Positions 1-7,405 of a stretch of DNA of 22,716 nucleotides are shown piece by piece (the first letter of the stretch is position 1; the number at the start of each line of letters is the position of its first letter). The DNA is from Gemmatimonadales bacterium UBA2989 (GTDB taxonomy: Bacteria; Gemmatimonadota; Gemmatimonadetes; Longimicrobiales; Gaopeijiaceae): the NCBI GenBank assembly GCA_002346625.1, contig DEAF01000032.1, positions 1-22,716 of the forward strand. The letters run 5' to 3'. Made by a program: the position numbers and the translations under genes. The notes beneath the pieces are model-generated. The model saw nothing but the letters and a program-made list of their open reading frames with translations, ran no database searches and had not been told where the DNA came from.

Positions 1-137
1 TCAGAAGCCTGATCCATAGGCTTCTCTATGTCTACCTCTTCTATTTCCACATCGTTGCTGGCAGTCAATGCACTCGGAAGTGCACTCACAGCAACAGCCT
101 GTACTGACAAGGCTTTAGTGAAATCTCTTCGTTTCAT
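1..137 (-). CDS. N-terminus of a Tat-exported protein (partial, cut by window edge)
   Basis: An open frame starts at ATG (complement of 135-137) and runs off the left edge after 45 codons. The N-terminus reads MKRRDFTKAL, followed by a moderately hydrophobic, Ala/Val/Leu/Ser-rich stretch and a likely cleavage region around LTAS. The RRDFTK segment fits the twin-arginine consensus (S/T-R-R-x-F-L-K), so the protein is probably exported folded through the Tat pathway, often after cofactor insertion. An acidic segment (DVEIEEVDIE) follows the signal. An AGTGAAG-like ribosome-binding sequence lies about 6-8 bases upstream. The gene has the same orientation as susCD but is separated from them by a strong hairpin, so it is probably its own unit. 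The catalytic part is outside the window, so no function can be given. Confidence 0.7.
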   Translation of the reverse strand, partial: MKRRDFTKALSVQAVAVSALPSALTASNDVEIEEVDIEKPMDQAS

Positions 138-180
138 GAATTCTTCACTTTCTCTGTTTTTTAAAAACCTGAGTATCGAC

Positions 181-221
181 GGGCCGTATGAGTCCGCCTT
201 TTAGGCGGCCCCATACGGCCC
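181..221 (-). terminator. Long GC-rich hairpin after the susD-like gene, probable terminator
   Basis: The outer stem pairs GGGCCGTATG (181-190) with CATACGGCCC (212-221), a perfect 10-bp match. An inner stem pairs CCGCC (194-198) with GGCGG (204-208) around a 5-base loop, with a small internal bulge between the two stems. It lies about 50 bases past the stop of the susD-like gene and before the next gene's start, where a terminator is expected. On the minus strand the nearest T run is roughly 12 bases beyond the stem, so the U-tract is weak. It may act as a terminator, as an RNA-stabilising 3' end for the susCD message, or both. Confidence 0.65.
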
Positions 222-269
222 CTCTTTACTAATTAAACTTTTACTATATAGCTCTCGTATTTATCTCTA

Positions 270-1634
270 TCAGCTAGAGGTATAAACGAGACCCGGTATA
301 TTATCGATCTCACGCTGTGGCACGAGACGGCATGTCATACTACCAACTGCCAGCCCTTGTGGAATCGAAGTATGGAACTTGTCCACACTGTACTTAGTCT
401 TGTAAAGACGTGTATCACCCATAAGGGTACCCTCTAAGAGAAGCGTGCGACGACGTTCGTCGATAATCTTATCTCTGAGGGCGGTTCCACTAAGACTAGC
501 AGATACAGTCTCTGTTACTCCGCGTTTACTGCGGATGGTATTTAGTATTGTTCTTGCTGAATCTGGATTAGTCGCGTACAACGACTCAGCAATGATAAAG
601 TGCATTTCAATACCTGATGTGATGATCAGAGGAGATGCTCCTGAAGGCACTTTATTTGGTGCGTATACATTAGAGTGATCTCCACGCGGTGGTACCGGAT
701 TAGTAGTCGTTGCGGTACGAGGATCATCCGTAGTACCGTCATCGAGCTTCAATCCTTGGAACGCGGTAGCTATAGTGTGCTCACCGAAGCCCCATGTCCG
801 GAACCAAACATGGTTAGTCTGCGTGAAAGTATTCTGTGAGTAAGTAGCTTCATATTTGAAGTCGGCAGCTACCTGTGACGCATGACTTGCAGCCGTAGCA
901 TCGTTACCCAGAAGTCTTTCGACCCTGGCTAATCCAGCTCTGGCAGCTGATTTATCAGCCGCAGACGCTCCAGCAGCAGCTAATGCAGCATTGAAATTAG
1001 TCTTAGCCAGAGCATAACCCTGTGCAGAAGTAATCACTGGGCCTGCACCATTTAAGACGAACTCACAGTAAAAATCAGAAATCCAGATCAACTCAAAGCC
1101 TCGGTACACTGAAACTCGAGCATACTCTGCCGATCCCGAAGGATCAGTAATTGTTTCAAATTCTCCAGCCAAAATTCTCTCCTGCGCCTTCTTAGACGAA
1201 TAGAGAGCCTGTTGTAGGAAAGCATAATATCCGACAGCAGGTCCACGACGATCTCTGGTTCCACCAGTCAAACCACCAGCTTGGCCCCCTTCGCGATATA
1301 CCTGCCTCAAGGACTGTGTGTAACGCAACTGGCCAACCGACGCCATGCCTCCGGAGAACATGTTAGTTTCATACATCCACACGTCGTAGATGAAATACAT
1401 ATCTACCTGAGCACCAACGAGAGTCTCGTTAAGCTGCGCAGGGTTTGTCGACGCGTCTACAAAGTGAGGATCAGCTGCCACATCCAGAATCCCTTCACAA
1501 CCAGTCATTACTGCCATAGTAACGACTAGAGGAAGGATGGAAGCAGCAAAGCGTCCCCTCTTTCTTGTTTTTATCTCTTGCCCCTTCATCATAATATCTC
1601 TCATCTCTAAGGATTCACGGTTCATGTTAGACAT
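270..1634 (-). CDS. RagB/SusD-family outer-membrane nutrient-binding lipoprotein
   Basis: This 454-residue protein is the surface lipoprotein partner of the SusC-like receptor encoded just upstream. SusD proteins cap the SusC barrel and help capture the ligand. The N-terminus has a basic stretch (KTRKRGR), a hydrophobic core and a lipobox ending VMTGC, so Cys46 should be lipidated. The C-terminal half has SusD hallmarks: a TPR-like helical segment (FIIAESLYA and ARTILNTIRSKRG), the ERRRTLLLEGT segment, and the near-terminal VPQREIDNIPGL, the usual PIPQREIDANPNL motif. A GAGAGGAG ribosome-binding site sits 4 bases before the chosen ATG. The in-frame ATG at residue 16 would also give a good signal peptide but lacks that site. 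The gene follows susC by 25 bases, so co-transcription is likely. The substrate cannot be told from sequence, and no glycoside hydrolase or peptidase gene adjoins it here. Confidence 0.93.
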   Translation of the reverse strand: MSNMNRESLEMRDIMMKGQEIKTRKRGRFAASILPLVVTMAVMTGCEGILDVAADPHFVDASTNPAQLNETLVGAQVDMYFIYDVWMYETNMFSGGMASVGQLRYTQSLRQVYREGGQAGGLTGGTRDRRGPAVGYYAFLQQALYSSKKAQERILAGEFETITDPSGSAEYARVSVYRGFELIWISDFYCEFVLNGAGPVITSAQGYALAKTNFNAALAAAGASAADKSAARAGLARVERLLGNDATAASHASQVAADFKYEATYSQNTFTQTNHVWFRTWGFGEHTIATAFQGLKLDDGTTDDPRTATTTNPVPPRGDHSNVYAPNKVPSGASPLIITSGIEMHFIIAESLYATNPDSARTILNTIRSKRGVTETVSASLSGTALRDKIIDERRRTLLLEGTLMGDTRLYKTKYSVDKFHTSIPQGLAVGSMTCRLVPQREIDNIPGLVYTSS

Positions 1635-1659
1635 TCGTCTCCTCTCTTTCGTCGTCAGA

Positions 1660-4600
1660 TCAGAAGGTCAACGAGACCCGTGTGAAGAAGGTTCTGGGCT
1701 GTGCTTCTCCATAAAACTCTTCGTTGGCGGGGAAATTAGTGATTCCACCACGAGTAATGGTCTCTGGATCTAGGCCTGTATAAGCCGTCCAGAGTAGCAA
1801 GTTTCTAGCACCCAGAGTTATGCTGGCACGTGAAGCACCGAAAGCACTTGAAAATGCTTGAGGCGCATCATAAGCCAACGTTAGCTCTCTAAAGCGAATG
1901 AAGGTTCCGTCTTCGTGGAAGACGAAGTCCCGCCATGCGGCACCATCCGTTAATGATTTTTCCATTCCAGCCTGTTGGGCAGCAGTCATTCTGTACTCAC
2001 GGAATGCGTAATGCCATGTAGCTGCCCTATCACGACCGAAGCTCACGTGGAAGCGGTCGGAGCTGTTGTTCTTAGCTACGTCACCTTTTCTGTCGAATAG
2101 AGCTGACAGTCTGAGGGCTCCATTGAAGAATGAGAAAGTTGTTGAAAGGTTTTGGAAGTTTCCAGCCTGCTGACTTCCATGACTCGAGTAAGTCGGATAA
2201 GCTTCGAGATTCATATCTCCCGGCTTAACAACTATGCTGCCATCGACGATGCTTCCATCTGAAGCTCTTTGAGCACTCTCGATAGTCGGGCCATAGTATA
2301 CACCCGGAGCGTAGCCTTCAACAAAGGCTCCAACATTACCGCCCAAGAAGAGCGGGGGCGTACCACCGAGATCAGTAATGATCGGATCTTGTGTGGAATG
2401 TCTTAGATCGATATCCCACGAGAATCCTGGAGTGTTAACAAGCTGAGCTCCAACTGACAACTCGATACCTTTGTTTTCCAGCTTACCAACGTTGACCCAC
2501 TGTTCACCCCTAGAACCTAGAGAAGGTGCAAGGAATCGAGTCACGATAGCATCTGTAGTTTCCTGCTGATAATAAGTCAATTTCACTGCTAAACGCTCAT
2601 CAAACAATCCTGCGTCTACTCCGAATTCAATTTCGGATTTCCTCTCGGCTGTCAGATTCGGGTTGCCTGGATAGGCAGCGGAAATTCCCGTAACCTGATT
2701 TCCTCCTACTTCCAGCCTAACAGGAAGCATTCTGTTAATAGCTGCAGATGGCGGTGGCGCCTGAGCTGCCGTACCCCATGCAAACCGTAAACGCAGACTG
2801 CTTACCTTGGAATCAGGATTCCAGAATGGCATATCACTAAGTACTAACGAAGCGTTGGCACTAGGAGACCATATACCTGATTGTGCGGTTCCAAATGCAC
2901 TGTTGTCGTCATAGCGAATACCACCTGTTGCAAACAAGTAATTCCTAAAGCCGAAACGCTGCTGGACATATGTTCCAACCTCGACCCTCTCAACATTGTT
3001 AGAGAATCCAGTCTGGATCAAAGCTGCGTCACAAGCTGTAGCTGTGGAACTGGCAAAACCGCCCTCACCGATACAAGCAACTAGTTCCGTCTTCTGACTG
3101 AAGTATTGAGCACCAATCGACGTTGTCGACTGAAGATCTTCAAACGGACTAGTAACTATTGTTCCAGTATACTCAAACGTGCGGTTCACGTCCGTGATGC
3201 GCTGATCTCTAACATATCCTGCGGAGAGAACACCGAAGGGACGAGCTCCATCAACTGGAAATTCGTTCAGGTCCTGCATCTGAGAATGATCGACACCCAT
3301 AACTGCTCGGTTAGTCAACCATGAAAGAGGACTCCACCTCAACGTGGCGCTTCCAACAAAGCGACCAGTGTTTTGTCCACTATAAATAGTATTAAGATTG
3401 TCGAAGTTTGCGATCAGGTTTCCTTGACGGAGCAAGCAAGAAGCATTAGCTGCTGCTACATCTGCACCAGGTAGCAATGCACCCAAGCAGTCTCCGCGAG
3501 TACCATCTGGACGAACTCCGAAAGAAGCGATCGGCGAACCGGCTCCAGTATTAGTAGAGTAACCCCGGAAGCTACGAGAAGACTCAGGAACACGAACGTT
3601 AGTTTCTAAATAGTTAGTGTTTACTGAAATCTGTAAATCTTCGTGTGGATTTGCCGTAATGTTAGCCCGAATGGATGTCTGATCCATTTCATTGTTAGGA
3701 TACGGGCCATCTGCATCCTTGTAGCGACCGGAGATGAAGTACTGCACATCATCACTACCGCCACTTGCAGTAATAGTAGTGTTATGGAAGCCTCCCTTAC
3801 GGAGAGGGCTAGTTAGAGGATTCGTAATCGTGTTGTTGAATCCCCAAACATCTCCAGTAACATCATTCGTGATAGCGTTCCATTGCTGGGCAATAGGATC
3901 GTCAACACTGGTGATTCCGAGGTACTTAGTAAAGTTGTACCATTTGTCCCAGTAATGAGCAACGTCTTCAACGAATCCGAACTCTGAATTGATCTGGACC
4001 CTGTGATCTGAACGAGAACCCTTGTGAGTCTCAATAAGAATCACGCCTGAAGCCGCCCCTGCCCCGTAGAGAGCTGTTGCGGTCGGTCCCTTAATAACCT
4101 GCACACTAGCTATGTCTGCAGGGTTAAGGTCATCAAGACGAGAGAACGTACGTCCTTCAGTCCAGTCAATGGACTCAGGACCTAAGTCCGTCTGATTGTT
4201 GCTTCGGATACCATCGATGATGATGATGGGGTTAGATCCCTGTGTTAAACTGGTAACACCTCTAACCCGAATTCTTGAAGCACTACCGATGGGTCCTGCA
4301 CCTCTCTGGATGTCAACACCAGCTGCTCTACCACTGAGCAGGTCTGATATGCTGCCAACAGCACCCTTCTCGACTTCTGCACCAGCGTCGAAACGCTCGA
4401 TGTCAGTACCGAATTCCATTTTCCGGGCGGCTACAGCGTCTACCGAGACCACGAGTTCTCCGAGGTCGATAGCAACCGAACCAAGTTCGAGATTAACAGT
4501 AAGAGTCTGTCCTGACGCGACTGTTACTGACTGTTCTGCACTTCCATACCCAACCTGCTCAGCTCGGAGTGTGTGTACTCCTGCTGGCACGTTCAGAAGT

Positions 4601-4812
4601 AAGAACCTACCCGAATCGTTGGATAGGGTCCCCATCTGAATGGATGGTATATGGACCTGCACGCTAGACAAGGGACGTTGCGTAGCTTCGTCTAGGACGA
4701 CGCCAGTTATCGTTCCCTGTGCCTGTGCGGTCAATGATTGACTTTGAAACAGCAGCCCCGCTGCCATAGCAAGCAAAGTCACGTTCCTAATGCCGATGCT
4801 AGAAGGCATCAT
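1660..4812 (-). CDS. SusC/RagA-family TonB-linked outer-membrane receptor
   Basis: This 1050-residue protein is a TonB-dependent importer of the SusC type. It has a signal peptide (about 1-32, cleavage near AQAQ), a carboxypeptidase-regulatory-like beta domain (about 34-110), a TonB-box-like stretch GELVVSV (118-124), a plug (about 145-265) and then a long beta-barrel. Plug signatures are RVRGV (182-186), NPIIIIDGI (194-202) and DIASVQVIKGPTATALYG (233-250), the SusC version of the conserved plug edge. The chain ends in SLTF, with the C-terminal Phe expected for insertion by the BAM complex. A near-perfect GGAGGTGA ribosome-binding site is 6 bases before the first of two tandem ATGs. The protein is expected to work with the SusD-like lipoprotein downstream, powered by TonB-ExbBD encoded elsewhere. 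The imported compound is unknown; oligosaccharides, peptides or other organics are all possible for this family. Confidence 0.95.
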   Translation of the reverse strand: MMPSSIGIRNVTLLAMAAGLLFQSQSLTAQAQGTITGVVLDEATQRPLSSVQVHIPSIQMGTLSNDSGRFLLLNVPAGVHTLRAEQVGYGSAEQSVTVASGQTLTVNLELGSVAIDLGELVVSVDAVAARKMEFGTDIERFDAGAEVEKGAVGSISDLLSGRAAGVDIQRGAGPIGSASRIRVRGVTSLTQGSNPIIIIDGIRSNNQTDLGPESIDWTEGRTFSRLDDLNPADIASVQVIKGPTATALYGAGAASGVILIETHKGSRSDHRVQINSEFGFVEDVAHYWDKWYNFTKYLGITSVDDPIAQQWNAITNDVTGDVWGFNNTITNPLTSPLRKGGFHNTTITASGGSDDVQYFISGRYKDADGPYPNNEMDQTSIRANITANPHEDLQISVNTNYLETNVRVPESSRSFRGYSTNTGAGSPIASFGVRPDGTRGDCLGALLPGADVAAANASCLLRQGNLIANFDNLNTIYSGQNTGRFVGSATLRWSPLSWLTNRAVMGVDHSQMQDLNEFPVDGARPFGVLSAGYVRDQRITDVNRTFEYTGTIVTSPFEDLQSTTSIGAQYFSQKTELVACIGEGGFASSTATACDAALIQTGFSNNVERVEVGTYVQQRFGFRNYLFATGGIRYDDNSAFGTAQSGIWSPSANASLVLSDMPFWNPDSKVSSLRLRFAWGTAAQAPPPSAAINRMLPVRLEVGGNQVTGISAAYPGNPNLTAERKSEIEFGVDAGLFDERLAVKLTYYQQETTDAIVTRFLAPSLGSRGEQWVNVGKLENKGIELSVGAQLVNTPGFSWDIDLRHSTQDPIITDLGGTPPLFLGGNVGAFVEGYAPGVYYGPTIESAQRASDGSIVDGSIVVKPGDMNLEAYPTYSSHGSQQAGNFQNLSTTFSFFNGALRLSALFDRKGDVAKNNSSDRFHVSFGRDRAATWHYAFREYRMTAAQQAGMEKSLTDGAAWRDFVFHEDGTFIRFRELTLAYDAPQAFSSAFGASRASITLGARNLLLWTAYTGLDPETITRGGITNFPANEEFYGEAQPRTFFTRVSLTF

Positions 4813-4818
4813 AATGAA

Positions 4819-4826
4819 TCACCTCC
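4819..4826 (-). promoter_or_regulatory. Strong ribosome-binding site of the SusC-like gene
   Basis: The minus-strand sequence GGAGGTGA lies 6 bases before the first ATG of the receptor gene. It matches the anti-Shine-Dalgarno end of 16S rRNA almost fully and is the strongest such site in the window. It fixes the start at 4812 and suggests high translation. Confidence 0.8.
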
Positions 4827-4994
4827 ACTAGAATGGTGTTTCAACAAATACATACTGATGAATTGTTATAAAAATAATTATTAAAAAGCCTATCTCCTGT
4901 AATACATTCATAACGACATGTAGAACATACTAAAATAAAAAGACTAATAAATACTCCTCGTTCAAAATAGCCTAATTAAACGAATGAGGACATA

Positions 4995-5025
4995 TAAATA
5001 CCGCCCTGATCACCTAATTAGTCAA
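4995..5025 (-). promoter_or_regulatory. Candidate promoter upstream of the SusC-like gene
   Basis: The 283-base gap before the receptor gene is very AT-rich. On the minus strand a TTGACT box (complement of 5020-5025) matches the -35 consensus at five of six positions. A weak TATTTA (complement of 4995-5000) sits 19 bases downstream, so the -10 is poor and the spacing long. A second TTGACT lies at 5065-5070, 45 bases further upstream, next to a small inverted repeat (TTCTTG/CAAGAA, 5050-5065). If used, the leader of the message would be about 180 bases. The assignment rests on motif resemblance only. Confidence 0.3.
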
Positions 5026-5095
5026 GTTTTGCTACAATGCGATAGTGGTTTCTTGCTTACAAGAAGTCAAGAGGTTAGCTCTATTTTACGACTCA

Positions 5096-5512
5096 TTACC
5101 GTTTCGTAGTCACGTGGATTATTCCACCAAAATGACCTTGTCCATAGCGCAAATTTGCTTCTTGCGTACTAAGGAAATCGATCTCCTGAATATCCATAAC
5201 TGAAATAGTGCGGAGCATATCCATCTCTCCTCGCCTAGTACCATCTACGTAAATAGTCGGATACGCAGGGCTAGGATCGCTAACAGAGTTGGGTCCACGA
5301 GATCTCAACCACCCCGCCCTGAGTTTTTCAACTACATCATAAGCATCACCCGCAGATATCTCTGCGATGCCATCTACTGTAATTGGACCGCTCCGGCTAG
5401 CTCTACTAGAACCAGGACCACTTGTTGCACAGGCCATCAATAGCACCAGTATAGCCAATGACAGAACGTTCTTGATCATTAATAATTCTCTCTTGTAATC
5501 AAACATGATCAT
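5096..5512 (-). CDS. Small lipoprotein resembling an isolated TonB-receptor plug segment
   Basis: This protein of at most 138 residues has a hydrophobic signal and a lipobox LLMAC, putting the lipidated Cys at residue 28. A Ser/Gly/Arg-rich linker and a short SusD- or plug-like region follow. The C-terminal 55 residues resemble the core of a TonB-receptor plug: PTIYVDGTRRG, then DIQEIDFLS, then RYGQGHFGGIIHVTTK, matching the usual P.(I/V)(Y/I)VDG...DI..IEVL.G..A..RYG..A.GGVI.ITTK pattern. No barrel is present. A GGGAGG ribosome-binding site lies 8 bases before the ATG at 5512; the internal ATG at residue 12 (5479) gives a more conventional signal peptide and has a weaker GAGAG site. The gene lies upstream of susC on the same strand, across a 283-base gap. 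The function is unknown; a role as a partner of TonB receptors or SusC is an inference. Confidence 0.8.
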   Translation of the reverse strand: MIMFDYKRELLMIKNVLSLAILVLLMACATSGPGSSRASRSGPITVDGIAEISAGDAYDVVEKLRAGWLRSRGPNSVSDPSPAYPTIYVDGTRRGEMDMLRTISVMDIQEIDFLSTQEANLRYGQGHFGGIIHVTTKR

Positions 5513-5681
5513 TTTCCAATCCTCCCACCTAATATATAGGCATCAAGAATGGTACGGATAAATCGGACTCTAATTTAACCATTTTTATTATAATATCGAA
5601 ACTGTATTTCTTTATATTGCCGTTTTTGTAGGCAGTTAATCTCTTGCAAAAAAGTCAGTCGTTAAGGATTTGGGAAATAAA

Positions 5682-6329
5682 TTGAACCTAAAAGAACACT
5701 GGAATAATATCTATCTAGATAAAGATCTTAAGAAAGTTAGCTGGCACCAAGACAAGCCAAGCTTATCTCTTGACCTTATCTCAATGTCCAGCATGAACAG
5801 AGATACAAAGATATTGGACGTAGGAGCAGGGACCTCAACTCTCGTAGATAATCTTCTGGGCATTGGATATCGTAATCTTGGTATCCTTGATATCTCTGAA
5901 ACAGCCATCGAAATCACTAAGGAAAGGCTTGGGAACAAGGCTCAAGAGGTAGAATGGTTTATATCGGACGCAACCAGATTTCAGTCACCCCATCTATGGG
6001 ATATATGGCACGACAGGGCTGTATTTCATTTTCTTACGGAAGACTATGAAAGAAAAGCATATATGGAATGTATGGAGTCCAGCCTATCTGATGATGCTAC
6101 AGCAATTATAGGAACCTTCGGGCCAGAAGGACCTACTCAATGTAGCGGACTGAGCTGCAAGTGCTATGGAATCGAAGATATGGCAGAATGGATAGGGTCA
6201 GCATTCTCTATTGAGCACTATCAAGTAGTTGAACACAAAACACCCAGAAATGTTATCCAACAGTTTATATTCTTCTTATTAAAGAGAACCGTTGAAACAA
6301 TCGGATCAGATCGGCAATCATTTGAATAG
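5682..6329 (+). CDS. Class I SAM-dependent methyltransferase, target unknown
   Basis: This protein of about 215 residues has a Rossmann-type methyltransferase fold. The signatures are KILDVGAGTSTLVDNLL (motif I, SAM binding), a following acidic strand end LGILDIS (motif II), SDATRF (motif III) and DIWHDRAVFHFLTE (motif IV). The opening EHWNNIY and the late FGPEGPTQCSGL and TPRNVIQQFIFF segments resemble a common bacterial family of small uncharacterised methyltransferases that also includes a CSGL motif. No ATG is near the start. TTG at 5670 has AAGGA only 1 base upstream, which is too close, so TTG at 5682 is preferred, with GGGA 6 bases or AAGGA 13 bases before it. It is the only plus-strand gene in the window and meets the dehydrogenase gene tail to tail. 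A TATAAT hexamer occurs at 5589-5594 but has no recognisable -35 box. The substrate cannot be inferred. Confidence 0.85.
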   Translation: MNLKEHWNNIYLDKDLKKVSWHQDKPSLSLDLISMSSMNRDTKILDVGAGTSTLVDNLLGIGYRNLGILDISETAIEITKERLGNKAQEVEWFISDATRFQSPHLWDIWHDRAVFHFLTEDYERKAYMECMESSLSDDATAIIGTFGPEGPTQCSGLSCKCYGIEDMAEWIGSAFSIEHYQVVEHKTPRNVIQQFIFFLLKRTVETIGSDRQSFE

Positions 6330-6331
6330 TA

Positions 6332-7390
6332 TTAGTACCCCATATTTTTGTTGACTTCATTTAAAAGAGGCTCTTTTTTCAAAAAACGTTGGACATTCTC
6401 TACTATAAGACCCGCCTCTCTCTTCCAATAAGCCCGAGTTACCGCCGATATATGAGGAGTTAGCAAAACGTTGGGAAGAGACCAAAGGGGATGTCCAGTC
6501 GGCAGGGGTTCTTGAGCAAACACATCCAAACCCGCCCCACGTAGATGACCAGATTCCAATTTTTCAACAAGTGCATCTTCGTCTACAAGCGATCCGCGAG
6601 AAACGTTGATCAAGACAGCCCCCTTTTGTATACCAGAAAGAGCTCTGCGTGAAATCATTCCATTAGTCGTGGGGGTTGCAGGTGCCGATATTACCACATA
6701 ATCGCTTTCGGCTAATAACTCTTTAAGGCCGGCATCCCCTGAAACAATCCTAACCTTTTCTATACATCTTTCATCTGCCCATTCAGGAACCTCACCATCC
6801 CTTACTGGATTCCTGCGAAGACCGATGACATTTGCCCCGAACGAAGTGGCCCTCAAAGCAACTTCCTTACCTATACCTCCTATCCCTACAATTCCCACAA
6901 CACTTTCTGAAAGCTCCTTAATGGGAGAATCATGTTCGTAATAAGATTCAGTGATCCATCTTCCCTGAGCCATACCTGCAACAGCAAAATCTATACCTCG
7001 TGCAAAATAAAGAATCATCCCCAAAACAGTCTCTGCTATAGGAATAGCATGAATACCTGCAGAATTTGTGAAACAGACCTTATTGGAAATCATTTCTGGA
7101 GTGAGAGAACTCCCTACCCCCGCAGCACCAGTGTGAACCCACTCTAGTTTATCACCTTCTATCAGCACTTCCCTCGGAATTCCCAGTCCCAGATATATGC
7201 GAGCATCCCGAACAGCTTTGAGCACTTCATCACTTGCTCGGCCCAATCCATCACCAGAACCATCGTTTTCCTCTTCGATGACCACAATCTCCCAGTCAGA
7301 AGGCAAAATCGCATGGAGATCATCTACAAACCAATTGGGACAAGCCCATACTGGACGTCGATCATTCATGTCTAGAACAAGCTTGTTCAT
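6332..7390 (-). CDS. D-isomer-specific 2-hydroxyacid dehydrogenase family protein
   Basis: This 352-residue protein has the family's two-domain layout. The substrate domain is split between the N-terminus and the C-terminal end, and the NAD(P)-binding domain spans about 115-310. Key residues are visible: GIGGIG (169-174) for the dinucleotide, Arg265 in NVSRGSLVDE, Glu294 in DVFAQEPL and His313 in LLTPHISA, the Arg-Glu-His triad of these oxidoreductases. The strand after the glycine loop ends in GLRRNP, with Arg192/Arg193 where NAD enzymes have Asp; this suggests NADPH, as in glyoxylate/hydroxypyruvate reductases of the GhrA type. The ATG at 7390 has a modest AGG site. The gene begins 15 bases after asnS on the same strand, so co-transcription is likely. 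The actual hydroxyacid is unknown. The 3' end abuts the convergent methyltransferase gene, with no hairpin between them. Confidence 0.9.
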   Translation of the reverse strand: MNKLVLDMNDRRPVWACPNWFVDDLHAILPSDWEIVVIEEENDGSGDGLGRASDEVLKAVRDARIYLGLGIPREVLIEGDKLEWVHTGAAGVGSSLTPEMISNKVCFTNSAGIHAIPIAETVLGMILYFARGIDFAVAGMAQGRWITESYYEHDSPIKELSESVVGIVGIGGIGKEVALRATSFGANVIGLRRNPVRDGEVPEWADERCIEKVRIVSGDAGLKELLAESDYVVISAPATPTTNGMISRRALSGIQKGAVLINVSRGSLVDEDALVEKLESGHLRGAGLDVFAQEPLPTGHPLWSLPNVLLTPHISAVTRAYWKREAGLIVENVQRFLKKEPLLNEVNKNMGY

Positions 7391-7405
7391 GGCATAACCT
7401 AGATA

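Noticed and set aside
4196..4639. A 147-codon plus-strand open frame opposite the SusC plug region
   Set aside because: It is rich in Ser, Pro, Thr and Leu as expected of a mirrored frame, and the opposite strand encodes clear SusC signatures.
5050..5065. Inverted repeat TTCTTG/CAAGAA as a terminator after the small lipoprotein gene
   Set aside because: The stem is only 6 bp, AT-rich and lacks a following T run, so it is too weak to call.
5587..5594. Overlapping TATAAT hexamers on both strands in the gap between the lipoprotein and methyltransferase genes
   Set aside because: They match the -10 consensus, but neither strand has a recognisable -35 box at 16-18 bases in this AT-rich gap, so no promoter is called.
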